A DNA stretch of 64,000 bases, from contig NZ_JAAORF010000003.1 in assembly GCF_017696275.1 (NCBI RefSeq), forward strand, positions 589,515 to 653,514, in the 5' to 3' direction. This DNA is from Prochlorococcus marinus XMU1405 (GTDB lineage: Bacteria; Cyanobacteriota; Cyanobacteriia; PCC-6307; Cyanobiaceae). The translations under genes were made by a program, and so were the position numbers. The notes below the pieces were generated by a model that made no database searches, had not been told where the DNA came from, and saw only the letters and a program-made list of their open reading frames with translations. Shown here piece by piece: positions 55,565-64,000 of this stretch (the first letter of the stretch is position 1; every line of letters begins with the position of its first letter).

Positions 55565-58468
55565 TTATTTCAGAACCTTTTTAAGATATTTTGCTGTATG
55601 ACTTGTAGGATTTTTAGCTACATCCTCAGGAATACCTTCTGCAATGATTTCTCCTCCTTTATCCCCTCCATCAGGTCCTAAATCGATAATCCAATCTGAA
55701 CATCTAATAACATCTAAATTATGTTCAATAACAATTACTGAATTACCTTTATCTACCAAACGTTGAATCACATCCATTAATTTATGAACATCATAAAAAC
55801 TTAACCCTGTAGTTGGTTCATCTATCAAATATAAAGTTTTTCCAGTAGCCCTTTTTGACAATTCCGTGGCTAACTTAACTCTTTGAGCCTCACCACCAGA
55901 TAATGTAGGAGCTGGCTGGCCTAATTTGACATATCCTAAGCCAACATCAACCAATGTAGATAATCTATCAGCAGCTTGAGGTATAGCAGAAAAAGTTTCT
56001 GCTGCTTGTTCAACAGTCATCTCTAAAACATCAGATATATTGAAACCTTTATATTTCACCTGAAGAGTTTCCCTATTAAAACGAGCTCCTTTACATACTT
56101 CACATTGAACATACACATCAGGTAAAAAATTCATTTCAATTACATTGACTCCCTGACCTTTACAAGCTTCGCATCTTCCTCCTTTCACATTAAAACTAAA
56201 TTGACCAGCCTGATAACCTCTTGCTTTTGCTTCTACTGTGGCAGTAAATATCTGCCTTATAGGATCAAAAGCACCCGTATATGTAGCAGGATTTGATCTT
56301 GGAGTTCTTCCTATTGGAGATTGATCAATAACGATAACTTTATCAATTGCCTTTATACCCTTTAACTCTTTAACACCTTGAGGAAAAGGGACTTTTAATC
56401 CTAGAGAATGACATAATGCAGGATGAAGTAATTCATTTATCAAAGTGCTCTTCCCACTTCCACTCACGCCAGTTACAGAAACTAATCTGCCTAAAGGAAA
56501 TTCAACAGAAATATTTTTTAAATTATTTTTAGAGCAATTATTTAAAATTAAACTTTTTTTTACAGATGATCTACGTTCTTTGGGAGTAGGAATCGATTTC
56601 CTACCACTGAGATAAGCTCCAGTTAACGACTTTTCAGAATTTAAGACATCGTGATAAGATCCCTTAGCAATAATTTCCCCACCATAAACACCTGCCCCTG
56701 GACCAATATCTACTAAATAATCTGCGGATTTCATAGTATCTTCATCATGTTCAACGACAACCAAAGTATTTCCCAAGTCTCTTAAGCTTTTTAATGTTTC
56801 TAATAATCTGTCATTATCTCTCTGATGCAAACCAATACTTGGTTCATCTAATACATATAAAACCCCAGTAAGACCTGCACCTATTTGTGTAGCCAATCTA
56901 ATACGCTGAGCCTCTCCACCAGACAGAGTCATAGCTGGTCTATCTAAAGTCAAATAATCTAAACCTACATTAATTAAAAACTTCAAACGTAAACGAATCT
57001 CTTTTAAAACCAATTCACCTATCTGCTTTTGTTTTTCTGATAAAGATATATTTTCTTTCTTTGTCTTACCTAAACCCATGATTCGCTCTACGTGATTTAG
57101 GGTTTCAGAAACGCTTATAGAAGTTAAGTCAGTAATGTTATATGGACCAAGTTTAACGGCCAAAGCCTCAGGTCTTAATCTTTTTCCAGAACATGTCTTA
57201 CAGGGAACTAATTCTAGATACTTTTCTAATTTTTGTTTAACTGATTCTCCATTGGCTTCATTCAATTGCCTTTCTAATATTGGTAAAATCCCTTCAAAAG
57301 GTCTTTCAAAACCACTAGAAGTTTTAAAACGACTATCAGCTTGAATTAATATTGGTTTATCCGATCCCAAAAGTAGGACTTGTTTTTGCAAATCACTTAA
57401 ATCTTTCCAAGGAGTTTTTAATTCAAAACCATAAGCTTGTCCTACAGAATAAAGTAAAGAGAAGTAATAAGTATTATCTTTCTCACTCCAAGGAGCTATT
57501 GCAGCATAAACAGGCAATGTTTTATCAGGTATAACTCTATCTGCAGTAAATTTTTTTAAATAACCAATCCCATGACAATCTGGACAGGCACCATATGGGC
57601 TATTAAAAGAAAATAATCTAGGAGAAAGTTCTTCAACAATAGAGCCATGTACAGGACATGCATAATTTTCTGAGTAAAGTTTTTCTCTCTCTAAATTAGA
57701 AGGTAAATTTTCTCCTTTTTTTGGAACAACTTCTACTATTGCTAAGCCATCGCCTCTTTTGAGACAAGTTTGTAGTGAATCATTTAATCTTTCTTGTATT
57801 CCTTCTCTTGCAATTAATCTATCAACTACTACCTCAATATTATGAATTTGATTTTTATCTAATTCAATACTATCAGCAAGTTCTCTTACCTCTCCATTGA
57901 TTCTTACCCTAGCAAATCCTTCAGCAGCTAATCCGCTTATTAATTTTATATGTGTTCCTTTCTTACCTCTCACAACAGGAGCCAACAATTGGTATCTTGT
58001 TCCTTCTGGTAAAAGAAGAATTTGATCAACCATTTCATCAATTGTTTGAGGCGCAATTGGAATCCCACAGTGGTGACAATGCGGCTCACCAGCACGACCA
58101 AACAATAATCTTAAATAATCTTGTATTTCTGTTACTGTTCCAACTGTTGATCGAGGATTATGACTTGTGGATTTTTGATCAATTGAGATAGCAGGTGATA
58201 AACCTTCAATATTGTCAACATCTGGTTTATCTACTTGACCCAAAAATTGCCTTGCGTATGCAGAAAGACTCTCAACATATCTTCTTTGACCTTCGGCAAA
58301 AATAGTATCAAAAGCCAGAGAACTTTTACCACTTCCACTCACACCTGTAAAAACTATAAATTTATTCCTAGGTAGAGAAAGGTCAATATTTTTTAAATTA
58401 TGCTGACGAGCTCCCCTAATATTTATTGAGTTATCTTCTCCAAAACCACTATCAACTTTATTAACCAT
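55565..58468 (-). CDS. uvrA: excinuclease ABC subunit A
   Basis: UvrA is the damage-recognition ATPase of nucleotide excision repair, loading UvrB. The 967-residue protein has two ABC modules: Walker A GVSGSGKSSLAF and GVSGSGKSTL, ABC signatures LSGGEAQRIRLA and LSGGEAQRVKLA, and zinc fingers with CxxC pairs (CHHCG, CPDCHG, CEACKGQG, CEVCKG). It starts MVNKVDSGFGEDNSINIRGA, a slightly extended N terminus. Length is normal (about 940-970). It is 54 bases from recN upstream, both on minus, forming a DNA repair pair. Confidence 0.97.
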   Translation of the reverse strand: MVNKVDSGFGEDNSINIRGARQHNLKNIDLSLPRNKFIVFTGVSGSGKSSLAFDTIFAEGQRRYVESLSAYARQFLGQVDKPDVDNIEGLSPAISIDQKSTSHNPRSTVGTVTEIQDYLRLLFGRAGEPHCHHCGIPIAPQTIDEMVDQILLLPEGTRYQLLAPVVRGKKGTHIKLISGLAAEGFARVRINGEVRELADSIELDKNQIHNIEVVVDRLIAREGIQERLNDSLQTCLKRGDGLAIVEVVPKKGENLPSNLEREKLYSENYACPVHGSIVEELSPRLFSFNSPYGACPDCHGIGYLKKFTADRVIPDKTLPVYAAIAPWSEKDNTYYFSLLYSVGQAYGFELKTPWKDLSDLQKQVLLLGSDKPILIQADSRFKTSSGFERPFEGILPILERQLNEANGESVKQKLEKYLELVPCKTCSGKRLRPEALAVKLGPYNITDLTSISVSETLNHVERIMGLGKTKKENISLSEKQKQIGELVLKEIRLRLKFLINVGLDYLTLDRPAMTLSGGEAQRIRLATQIGAGLTGVLYVLDEPSIGLHQRDNDRLLETLKSLRDLGNTLVVVEHDEDTMKSADYLVDIGPGAGVYGGEIIAKGSYHDVLNSEKSLTGAYLSGRKSIPTPKERRSSVKKSLILNNCSKNNLKNISVEFPLGRLVSVTGVSGSGKSTLINELLHPALCHSLGLKVPFPQGVKELKGIKAIDKVIVIDQSPIGRTPRSNPATYTGAFDPIRQIFTATVEAKARGYQAGQFSFNVKGGRCEACKGQGVNVIEMNFLPDVYVQCEVCKGARFNRETLQVKYKGFNISDVLEMTVEQAAETFSAIPQAADRLSTLVDVGLGYVKLGQPAPTLSGGEAQRVKLATELSKRATGKTLYLIDEPTTGLSFYDVHKLMDVIQRLVDKGNSVIVIEHNLDVIRCSDWIIDLGPDGGDKGGEIIAEGIPEDVAKNPTSHTAKYLKKVLK

Positions 58469-58522
58469 GTTTAAATCTAAATTATGATTTAAAAAGGTTA
58501 TTATAGTAGAATTTTTTCTATT

Positions 58523-60202
58523 TTACGCAGCTAAGCGATCAAGAAGTCTAGAAGCATATTCATTTACTTCGCGTGAACCTCCACCTATAAGTTCTATTAG
58601 TTCATTTTTTCTTTGATTTTTTGTAGTTAGTTTTGCTATTGAAGTATAAGTTATTCCATTAATTACTTTTTTATTTACTTTGAAATGAGCTGATCCCCTA
58701 GCAGCTAGGAATGGCTGATGTGTAATACATAAGACTTGTTGATTTTTAGAAATTTCTTTTATAAGCTCAACCAAAGAAAATAGAGATTTACCACTTAAAC
58801 CACTATCAATTTCATCTAAAAAGAAAGTATTGGGTTGTTTAGAAATACTAGATTTAATAGCTAATAAAAATCTTGACATTTCTCCACCAGAAATAACATT
58901 TGATAATGGAGCAAGCTTCTGATCAGGATTAGCCGAAAACAAAAAATTTATATCGTCAATTCCATCACCAGAAGGTTTGCGTTCAGTAAATTGAATTGAA
59001 AAATTTGCATTTTCTAAACCTAGATTTCTTAAAATTGACATTACTGAATTTTGTAATTGTTTAGCTGTTTTTTTTCTTTCAGTAGATTGAATAACAAATA
59101 AAGAATTTAGATTACTTTGTAAATTCTCAATTTGAGCTTTAATACTGCAAATCTCATTACCTTGATCATTTTGTTGAAAATACGTCTTTAATTGATCGCG
59201 CTTTTCAATTAATTGAGTTAGATCCAATGAAAAAGTTCTCTCTAAGTTTTTTAAAAAGAATAATCTTTTTTGTATATCTGGAAGTTTAGACTCATAATTT
59301 TCTATTTCTTGCAAATATGATTTTAAATCAAAAATTAAATCTTCAACATCAGCATGAATATTTAATAACTTCTCTCTAAATTTTTGAATCTTTAAATCGA
59401 AATCTGCTGTTTTATTCAAAATCTTTAGTGATTGATTTATAAAAGAAGTTACTGACGGTTCATCATGACTAAAATTATTTAAATTTTCTAATGATGATTT
59501 AATTGAATTATTAATTTGAAGATTATTTACAAGTTTATTTTCTAATAACTCTAGTTCTAAAATTTCTTCACTTGAACTTAAATCAGCTTCTTCTAAACTC
59601 TTCAACATGTGTTTAATTGCCAAGTTTTTTTCTTCTTGATTCCTAGAAAATTCTATTTTTTCATCCATTAAGCCTTTTAAAACTTTAGTTTCTCCCCATA
59701 TACTCTTAATCCTTTCGCTAGTATCTCTAAATTTTTTAGAACATAAGTCATCAATAATTAGTCTTCTATTATCTAAAGAATCAAAGATAAAAGTGCTAGA
59801 TTGACCTGCAAAATCTACTAAAAATCCTCCAAGTTTTTCTAATGATTGTCTAGTAATTGGTAAATCATTAACGCTATATTTGGATAATATTTTATTATTT
59901 TTTTTATAAGATTTTCTTTTAATTTGTATTTCTGAAGAAGTTGTTTCAAAACCATTGCTAATTAACCAATTATTAATTTGAAAAGAAGAAGTAAATATCG
60001 CCTCAATAACGCAAAAATCTTTTCCTAGACGTATTAAATGTTTTAGAGGTATATTAGTTCCACCAAATAAAGCATTTAGGGAATCCAAAATTAATGATTT
60101 TCCTGAACCTGAATCCCCAGTTATGATATTTAAACCTTTTTCGAAATTAATTTCTATAATTTCTATTAATGCAATATTTTCTATTTTTAATTGAACTAAC
60201 AT
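58523..60202 (-). CDS. recN: DNA repair protein RecN
   Basis: RecN is an SMC-like ATPase in double-strand break repair. The 559-residue protein has Walker A in ITGDSGSGKSLILDSL near residue 30, a coiled-coil middle (~200-370) rich in Glu/Lys/Leu, then SGGEMSRFLLAIKSS (signature) and TFFLDEIDSGLSGKS (Walker B). Length is near the normal 550-560. It shares the strand and probably the transcript with uvrA, separated by 54 bases. It diverges from the ABC1 kinase gene across 68 bases. Confidence 0.95.
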   Translation of the reverse strand: MLVQLKIENIALIEIIEINFEKGLNIITGDSGSGKSLILDSLNALFGGTNIPLKHLIRLGKDFCVIEAIFTSSFQINNWLISNGFETTSSEIQIKRKSYKKNNKILSKYSVNDLPITRQSLEKLGGFLVDFAGQSSTFIFDSLDNRRLIIDDLCSKKFRDTSERIKSIWGETKVLKGLMDEKIEFSRNQEEKNLAIKHMLKSLEEADLSSSEEILELELLENKLVNNLQINNSIKSSLENLNNFSHDEPSVTSFINQSLKILNKTADFDLKIQKFREKLLNIHADVEDLIFDLKSYLQEIENYESKLPDIQKRLFFLKNLERTFSLDLTQLIEKRDQLKTYFQQNDQGNEICSIKAQIENLQSNLNSLFVIQSTERKKTAKQLQNSVMSILRNLGLENANFSIQFTERKPSGDGIDDINFLFSANPDQKLAPLSNVISGGEMSRFLLAIKSSISKQPNTFFLDEIDSGLSGKSLFSLVELIKEISKNQQVLCITHQPFLAARGSAHFKVNKKVINGITYTSIAKLTTKNQRKNELIELIGGGSREVNEYASRLLDRLAA

Positions 60203-60270
60203 GATAAATCTTCCATATAAAAAAATTAACTTCTTTTTTAAAAAAATAAAGGTTTTAAATATATAAAGTT

Positions 60271-62127
60271 ATGAAAGAAGATTTTACTGATTTCATTGAG
60301 GTATCTGGACTCTTAAATTACGATCCAGATACAATTTCTAAAATTTACAAAAAAAATCCTAAAAGACTTTTAAAAAGACTTTGGCAAACACTCATACCTA
60401 TTTTTGCTTACATCTTCTCTGTGGGATGGGATAAATTAACTGGAAGATTAAAAAATGAACAGCAAGCAAGATATAGAGCACGAGAATTGACAAATTTGTT
60501 AGTAGAACTTGGGCCCGCATTTGTTAAGGCAGGCCAAGCTTTATCAACAAGGCCAGATATAATCCCAGGGATTCTTCTAGAAGAATTATCTGAATTACAA
60601 GATCAACTCCCTGGGTTTGATGGCGGTAAAGCTATGGAATTAATAGAAGAAGATTTAGGACACAAAATAGATGAGATTTTTTTAGAAATTGACAAAGAGC
60701 CAATTTCTGCCGCTTCTTTAGGTCAAGTGCATAAAGCTAAATTAAAAAATGAAGAGATAGTTGCAATAAAAGTACAACGGCCAGGCTTGAGAGAACAAAT
60801 AACCTTAGATCTTTACATAGTGAGAAATATTGCTTATTGGCTAAAAAACAATATTAAATTAATAAGAAGTGATCTAGTTGCTCTAATTGATGAATTAGGC
60901 AAAAGAGTTTTTGAAGAGATGGATTATCTAAATGAAGCTGCAAATGCAGAAAAATTTAGAGATATGCATAAACATAACAAAATGATTGCAGTACCAAAAA
61001 TTTATAAAGAAATAACTTCAAGAAGAGTTTTAGCAATGGAATGGATAGACGGTACAAAATTAACAAATTTAGAAGACGTAAAAAAATTAGGAATCAATCC
61101 TGATGAAATGATTGATATAGGGGTGCAATGCAGTTTAGAACAGCTTTTAGAGCATGGTTTTTTTCATGCAGACCCACATCCAGGTAATTTATTAGCCTTA
61201 GAAGATGGAAGATTATGTTATTTAGATTTTGGAATGATGAGCGAGGTTTCCAGAGAATCTAGATCAGGATTAATTCAAGCAGTAGTACATTTAGTAAATA
61301 AAAACTTCGATAAATTGTCTCAAGATTTCGTAAAATTGGGATTTTTATCAAAGGAAGTTAATCTAGAACCCATTGTTCCAGCATTTCAAGATATTTTCAT
61401 TAACGCAGTTGAAGAAGGAGTTTCGAAAATGGATTTTAAAAGCGTTACAGACGATATGTCTGGTGTTATGTATAAATTCCCTTTCAGACTACCCCCATAT
61501 TATGCACTTATAATTAGGTCATTACTTACACTAGAAGGAATAGCTTTAAGCGTAGATCCAAACTTCAAAATATTAGGCGCTGCTTATCCATATTTTGCAA
61601 GAAGATTGATGGAAGACCCTGATCCACAATTAAGAGAAAGCCTTAAAGAAATGCTTTTTGATAATAAAAAATTTAAATGGGACCGTTTAGAAGATCTACT
61701 TTCTAACGCTGCAAAGCAAACAAATCTTGATTTAGAAAAACTTTTAGACGAAGTTATAAATCTTCTCTTTTCTCCAAATGGAGGTTTTCTTAGAAATGAG
61801 ATAGTTGAAGGTTTAACAAATCAGATAGATTTACTTAGTCTAAAAATATTGAAAAGTTTGAATAATTATCTTCCACAATCAATAAAATTAAATACTATTA
61901 ATGAAAATAATAACTTGAGTGACCTTATAATGTATGTAGAACCATTGAGAAACTTTTTAGAGATTTTACAAAAAGTACCCGGATATTCGATTAACATTTT
62001 TCTAAAAAGGGTTCCAAGACTTATAAATGAGCCCTATACAAAAGAAATGGGTATAAAAATTGCAAAAAAAATAACTGAAAAAGGAGTAGTAAGACTTGTA
62101 AAGATTGCCGCTGGTGCAAATATCTAA
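60271..62127 (+). CDS. ABC1/UbiB (ADCK) family protein kinase-like protein
   Basis: The 618-residue protein has the atypical ABC1 kinase core: LGPAFVKAGQALSTRPD (KxGQ motif), ISAASLGQVHKAKL (A-rich loop replaced by AAxxxQVHxA), VAIKVQRPG (ATP-binding Lys), FHADPHPGNLLA (catalytic loop) and CYLDFGMM (DFG). ABC1 proteins are linked to quinone biosynthesis and plastoglobule or photosystem lipids in cyanobacteria and plants; a plastoquinone role is an inference. The C-terminal ~170 residues are a less-conserved helical tail. It abuts the next ORF (stop to ATG with no gap). Confidence 0.93.
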   Translation: MKEDFTDFIEVSGLLNYDPDTISKIYKKNPKRLLKRLWQTLIPIFAYIFSVGWDKLTGRLKNEQQARYRARELTNLLVELGPAFVKAGQALSTRPDIIPGILLEELSELQDQLPGFDGGKAMELIEEDLGHKIDEIFLEIDKEPISAASLGQVHKAKLKNEEIVAIKVQRPGLREQITLDLYIVRNIAYWLKNNIKLIRSDLVALIDELGKRVFEEMDYLNEAANAEKFRDMHKHNKMIAVPKIYKEITSRRVLAMEWIDGTKLTNLEDVKKLGINPDEMIDIGVQCSLEQLLEHGFFHADPHPGNLLALEDGRLCYLDFGMMSEVSRESRSGLIQAVVHLVNKNFDKLSQDFVKLGFLSKEVNLEPIVPAFQDIFINAVEEGVSKMDFKSVTDDMSGVMYKFPFRLPPYYALIIRSLLTLEGIALSVDPNFKILGAAYPYFARRLMEDPDPQLRESLKEMLFDNKKFKWDRLEDLLSNAAKQTNLDLEKLLDEVINLLFSPNGGFLRNEIVEGLTNQIDLLSLKILKSLNNYLPQSIKLNTINENNNLSDLIMYVEPLRNFLEILQKVPGYSINIFLKRVPRLINEPYTKEMGIKIAKKITEKGVVRLVKIAAGANI

Positions 62128-62700
62128 ATGAAAATTAACAAATTTTCAATATTTAAAATATTTTTTATTTTAGTAATTTCCCCAATATTTTTTAATATTC
62201 CAAAAGCTCATTCTGCTGAAGAAATTAAAATTACTTACAGCATATTTTCTAGAACAATTAAAATAAATTCTTTAAAAACTTTTGCTAAAGAAGGTAAATC
62301 CACAAGAAAATTGAAAAGAATTTTAAAAGCAACTGGGTCTTCAGATAAAGAAATTAGAGCAGTTTTAAATAAAGATTTTGAAGTTCCTATTACCATTGCA
62401 AGTAGACTAGTATATTCTGAAATAGGAAATGTTTTTTTAACAAGACTTTCATCTGTTATCCACCCAACCAGAGCAACTGATGAAAAAACAGGCATGTTAG
62501 CCCTTAGAGCAAGCGTAATTCAAGGAATTAACATAGGAAATGGAAAAATAAATCTAATAAATTTTTTTGAAGGATATCCAACTAAAACTGTAGTTTTAGA
62601 TGTCAGCGCTTTGAGCAAAGTTATGAATAAAGTAGAATCTATTTCAGAATTATTAACCTTTTTCACCAATTCCCCTCTAGAAAAAATCAAAACAAATTAA
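62128..62700 (+). CDS. exported DUF1400-like protein
   Basis: A 190-residue protein with a signal peptide at residues 1-30: a hydrophobic core (IFKIFFILVISPIFFNI) and a likely cleavage site after AHSA. The mature part (EEIKITYSIFSRTIKINSL, LNKDFEVPITIASRLVYSEIG, LRASVIQGI) resembles the DUF1400 domain found in cyanobacterial exported proteins, often fused to alpha/beta hydrolases; here there is no hydrolase domain. The start is one base after the ABC1 kinase stop, so translation is probably coupled. The function is unknown. Confidence 0.75.
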   Translation: MKINKFSIFKIFFILVISPIFFNIPKAHSAEEIKITYSIFSRTIKINSLKTFAKEGKSTRKLKRILKATGSSDKEIRAVLNKDFEVPITIASRLVYSEIGNVFLTRLSSVIHPTRATDEKTGMLALRASVIQGINIGNGKINLINFFEGYPTKTVVLDVSALSKVMNKVESISELLTFFTNSPLEKIKTN

Positions 62701-62706
62701 ACAATC

Positions 62707-63810
62707 ATGGTGTTATTAAATAAAATCAAAAATAAACTGCGTATTAATTACAGAAAAAAAAGATGGCCAGGTCTAATAGAAGCTTATAAACAATATCTCC
62801 CAGTTACAAAGAAAACTCCTATTATTTCCCTTAATGAAGGAAACACACCACTAATTTTAAGCGAGTCAATTAGTAACTTAATTGGAAATAAAACAAAAGT
62901 TTTTTTAAAATATGATGGCCTTAATCCAACAGGATCTTTTAAAGATCGTGGTATGACTATGGCAATTAGCAAAGCAAAAGAAGAAGGACGTGAAGCCGTT
63001 ATTTGTGCAAGTACAGGAAACACCTCTGCTGCTGCTGCTGCATATGCTTCGAGAGGGGGTTTAAAACCTTATGTTTTAATCCCAGAAGGATTTGTTGCAC
63101 AAGGAAAGCTTGCGCAAGCATTAATGTATGGTGCTGAGATAATATCTATTAATGGAAACTTTGATAAAGCACTTGAAATTGTTAGAGATTTATCCTCAAA
63201 ACATCCTATAGAACTAGTTAATTCTGTTAATCCATATCGAATACAAGGACAAAAGACGGCAGCTTTTGAAATAGTCGATGACTTAGGTCATGCTCCTGAT
63301 TGGCTTTGCATTCCAATGGGTAATGCAGGAAATATAACTGCTTATTGGATGGGATTCAAAGAATATTCAAAAATAAAAAGAAATTTAAAATTACCTATAA
63401 TGATGGGTTTTCAATCCGAAGGTTCTGCTCCATTAGTAAAAAATATTATAGTTAAAGATCCAGAAACAATTGCAACTGCAATAAGAATTGGGAATCCTGT
63501 AAACAGAGAAAAAGCAAAAATAGTAAAAAAAGAGAGTAAAGGAGACTTTCAGTCAGTTACAGATGAAGAAATAGTCAATGCTTATAAAATCCTTGCCAAA
63601 GAGGGAGTATTTTGTGAACCTGCCAGTGCAGCATCAGTTGCTGGACTGATTAAAAATAAAAATAGAATTCAGAAAGAATCAACTATTGTTTGTGTTCTTA
63701 CTGGAAATGGATTAAAAGACCCTGATTGCGCCATCAAAAACAATGATGCTGTTTTTAGGAAAAATATTGAGCCTTCATTAAAAAATATAACCAAAATCTT
63801 AGGATATTAA
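62707..63810 (+). CDS. thrC: threonine synthase
   Basis: ThrC converts O-phosphohomoserine to threonine. The 367-residue protein has the fold-type II PLP pattern: [36 protein letters not shown] with the Schiff-base lysine in [24 protein letters not shown], and [13 protein letters not shown] phosphate loop. Length is typical of the short class (about 350). In known Prochlorococcus chromosomes thrC is next to the replication origin and dnaN (from memory), which fits the terminal gap here. Confidence 0.95.
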   Translation: MVLLNKIKNKLRINYRKKRWPGLIEAYKQYLPVTKKTPIISLNEGNTPLILSESISNLIGNKTKVFLKYDGLNPTGSFKDRGMTMAISKAKEEGREAVICASTGNTSAAAAAYASRGGLKPYVLIPEGFVAQGKLAQALMYGAEIISINGNFDKALEIVRDLSSKHPIELVNSVNPYRIQGQKTAAFEIVDDLGHAPDWLCIPMGNAGNITAYWMGFKEYSKIKRNLKLPIMMGFQSEGSAPLVKNIIVKDPETIATAIRIGNPVNREKAKIVKKESKGDFQSVTDEEIVNAYKILAKEGVFCEPASAASVAGLIKNKNRIQKESTIVCVLTGNGLKDPDCAIKNNDAVFRKNIEPSLKNITKILGY

Positions 63811-64000
63811 AATCCAAAAAAATATCTGTCTGTGGAAATCAATTAGAAATTAAGTGTATTTGTTGAAAAGTATAAGAAAAATAATTAAATTTGTTAAATA
63901 CTTTATACATTATTTAAAAAATATAAATTTATTCAACAAATAATAAAATTTTTCCACTTACTTAAATCTTCAAAAACTAAGTAATTTTAATTCATAGAAT
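63811..64000. other. probable part of the chromosomal replication origin (oriC)
   Basis: A gene-free, very AT-rich 190-base gap after thrC runs to the window edge. It contains DnaA-box-like 9-mers: TGTGGAAAT at 63831-63839 (complement of ATTTCCACA), TGTTGAAAA at 63861-63869 (complement of TTTTCAACA), TATTCAACA at 63930-63938 and TTTTCCACT at 63950-63958. Each differs from TTTTCCACA by one or two bases. In Prochlorococcus the origin lies between thrC and dnaN (established, from memory). The rest of the region and dnaN lie outside. Confidence 0.6.

Noticed and set aside
55442..55681. 79-codon plus-strand frame at the uvrA end
   Set aside because: It begins with TTG, overlaps 117 bases of uvrA and has no recognisable feature.

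Overview
The window looks like chromosomal core DNA of a marine picocyanobacterium, most likely a high-light-adapted Prochlorococcus. The evidence is strongly AT-rich sequence, very short intergenic gaps, few Shine-Dalgarno sites, and a gene set typical of that group: sulfolipid synthesis (sqdB, sqdX), a Ycf21-type chorismate lyase, a sucrose-phosphate synthase-like glycosyltransferase, AcnB, a VTE5-like phytol kinase and thrC next to the replication origin. I assigned products by eye from motifs and family memory; nothing was searched.

Layout. 1-5.3 kb: a truncated exported protein, rpmI-rplT, a membrane TPR protein, thiG, then sqdB-sqdX. 5.4-10.7 kb (minus strand): an apparent operon of a helix-turn-helix-like protein, a PLP enzyme of the aluminium-resistance/methionine gamma-lyase-like family, gcvH and gcvP. 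10.8-15.7 kb (plus): desC, rplI, dnaB, mnmG. 15.7-19.5 kb: chorismate lyase, a charged unknown protein, a SprT-like metalloprotease, an NTF2-like membrane protein, an ATP-dependent DNA ligase and an unlisted 50-residue ORF. 19.5-23.4 kb (minus): valS with a VTT membrane protein, an A-type Fe-S carrier and tRNA-Val(UAC). 23.5-34.3 kb (plus): mazG, speE, speB, gcvT, aspS, pyrG, then a tightly packed queE-queC-pabB-pabC run. 34.3-47.5 kb: cobA, an MFS transporter, ppk, a group-2-like sigma factor, a phytol kinase homologue, a DAHP synthase, acnB, a ClC protein, purU and a DAO-family oxidoreductase. 47.5-54 kb: dnaK, aroE, rpsF, argG, small unknown proteins and mraY. 54-64 kb: sps, uvrA, recN, an ABC1/UbiB kinase, a DUF1400 protein, thrC and a terminal AT-rich gap with DnaA-box-like sites, probably part of oriC.

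Functional links. Glycine cleavage is split between gcvP-gcvH (minus strand near 8 kb) and gcvT (plus strand near 26 kb). queE/queC and pabB/pabC join 7-deazaguanine and folate synthesis in one transcript. aroG, aroE, pabBC and the chorismate lyase are all shikimate/chorismate enzymes. Lipid functions include sqdBX, desC and the phytol kinase homologue.

I saw no mobile element, CRISPR array, prophage, defence island or rRNA. No gap reaches 300 bases. I do not see an undescribed multi-gene system. The points most worth checking are an apparently truncated sucrose-phosphate synthase whose tail is antisense to a neighbouring small gene, the probable origin at the right end, the HTH/PLP-enzyme/gcvHP operon, and several small lineage-specific proteins.
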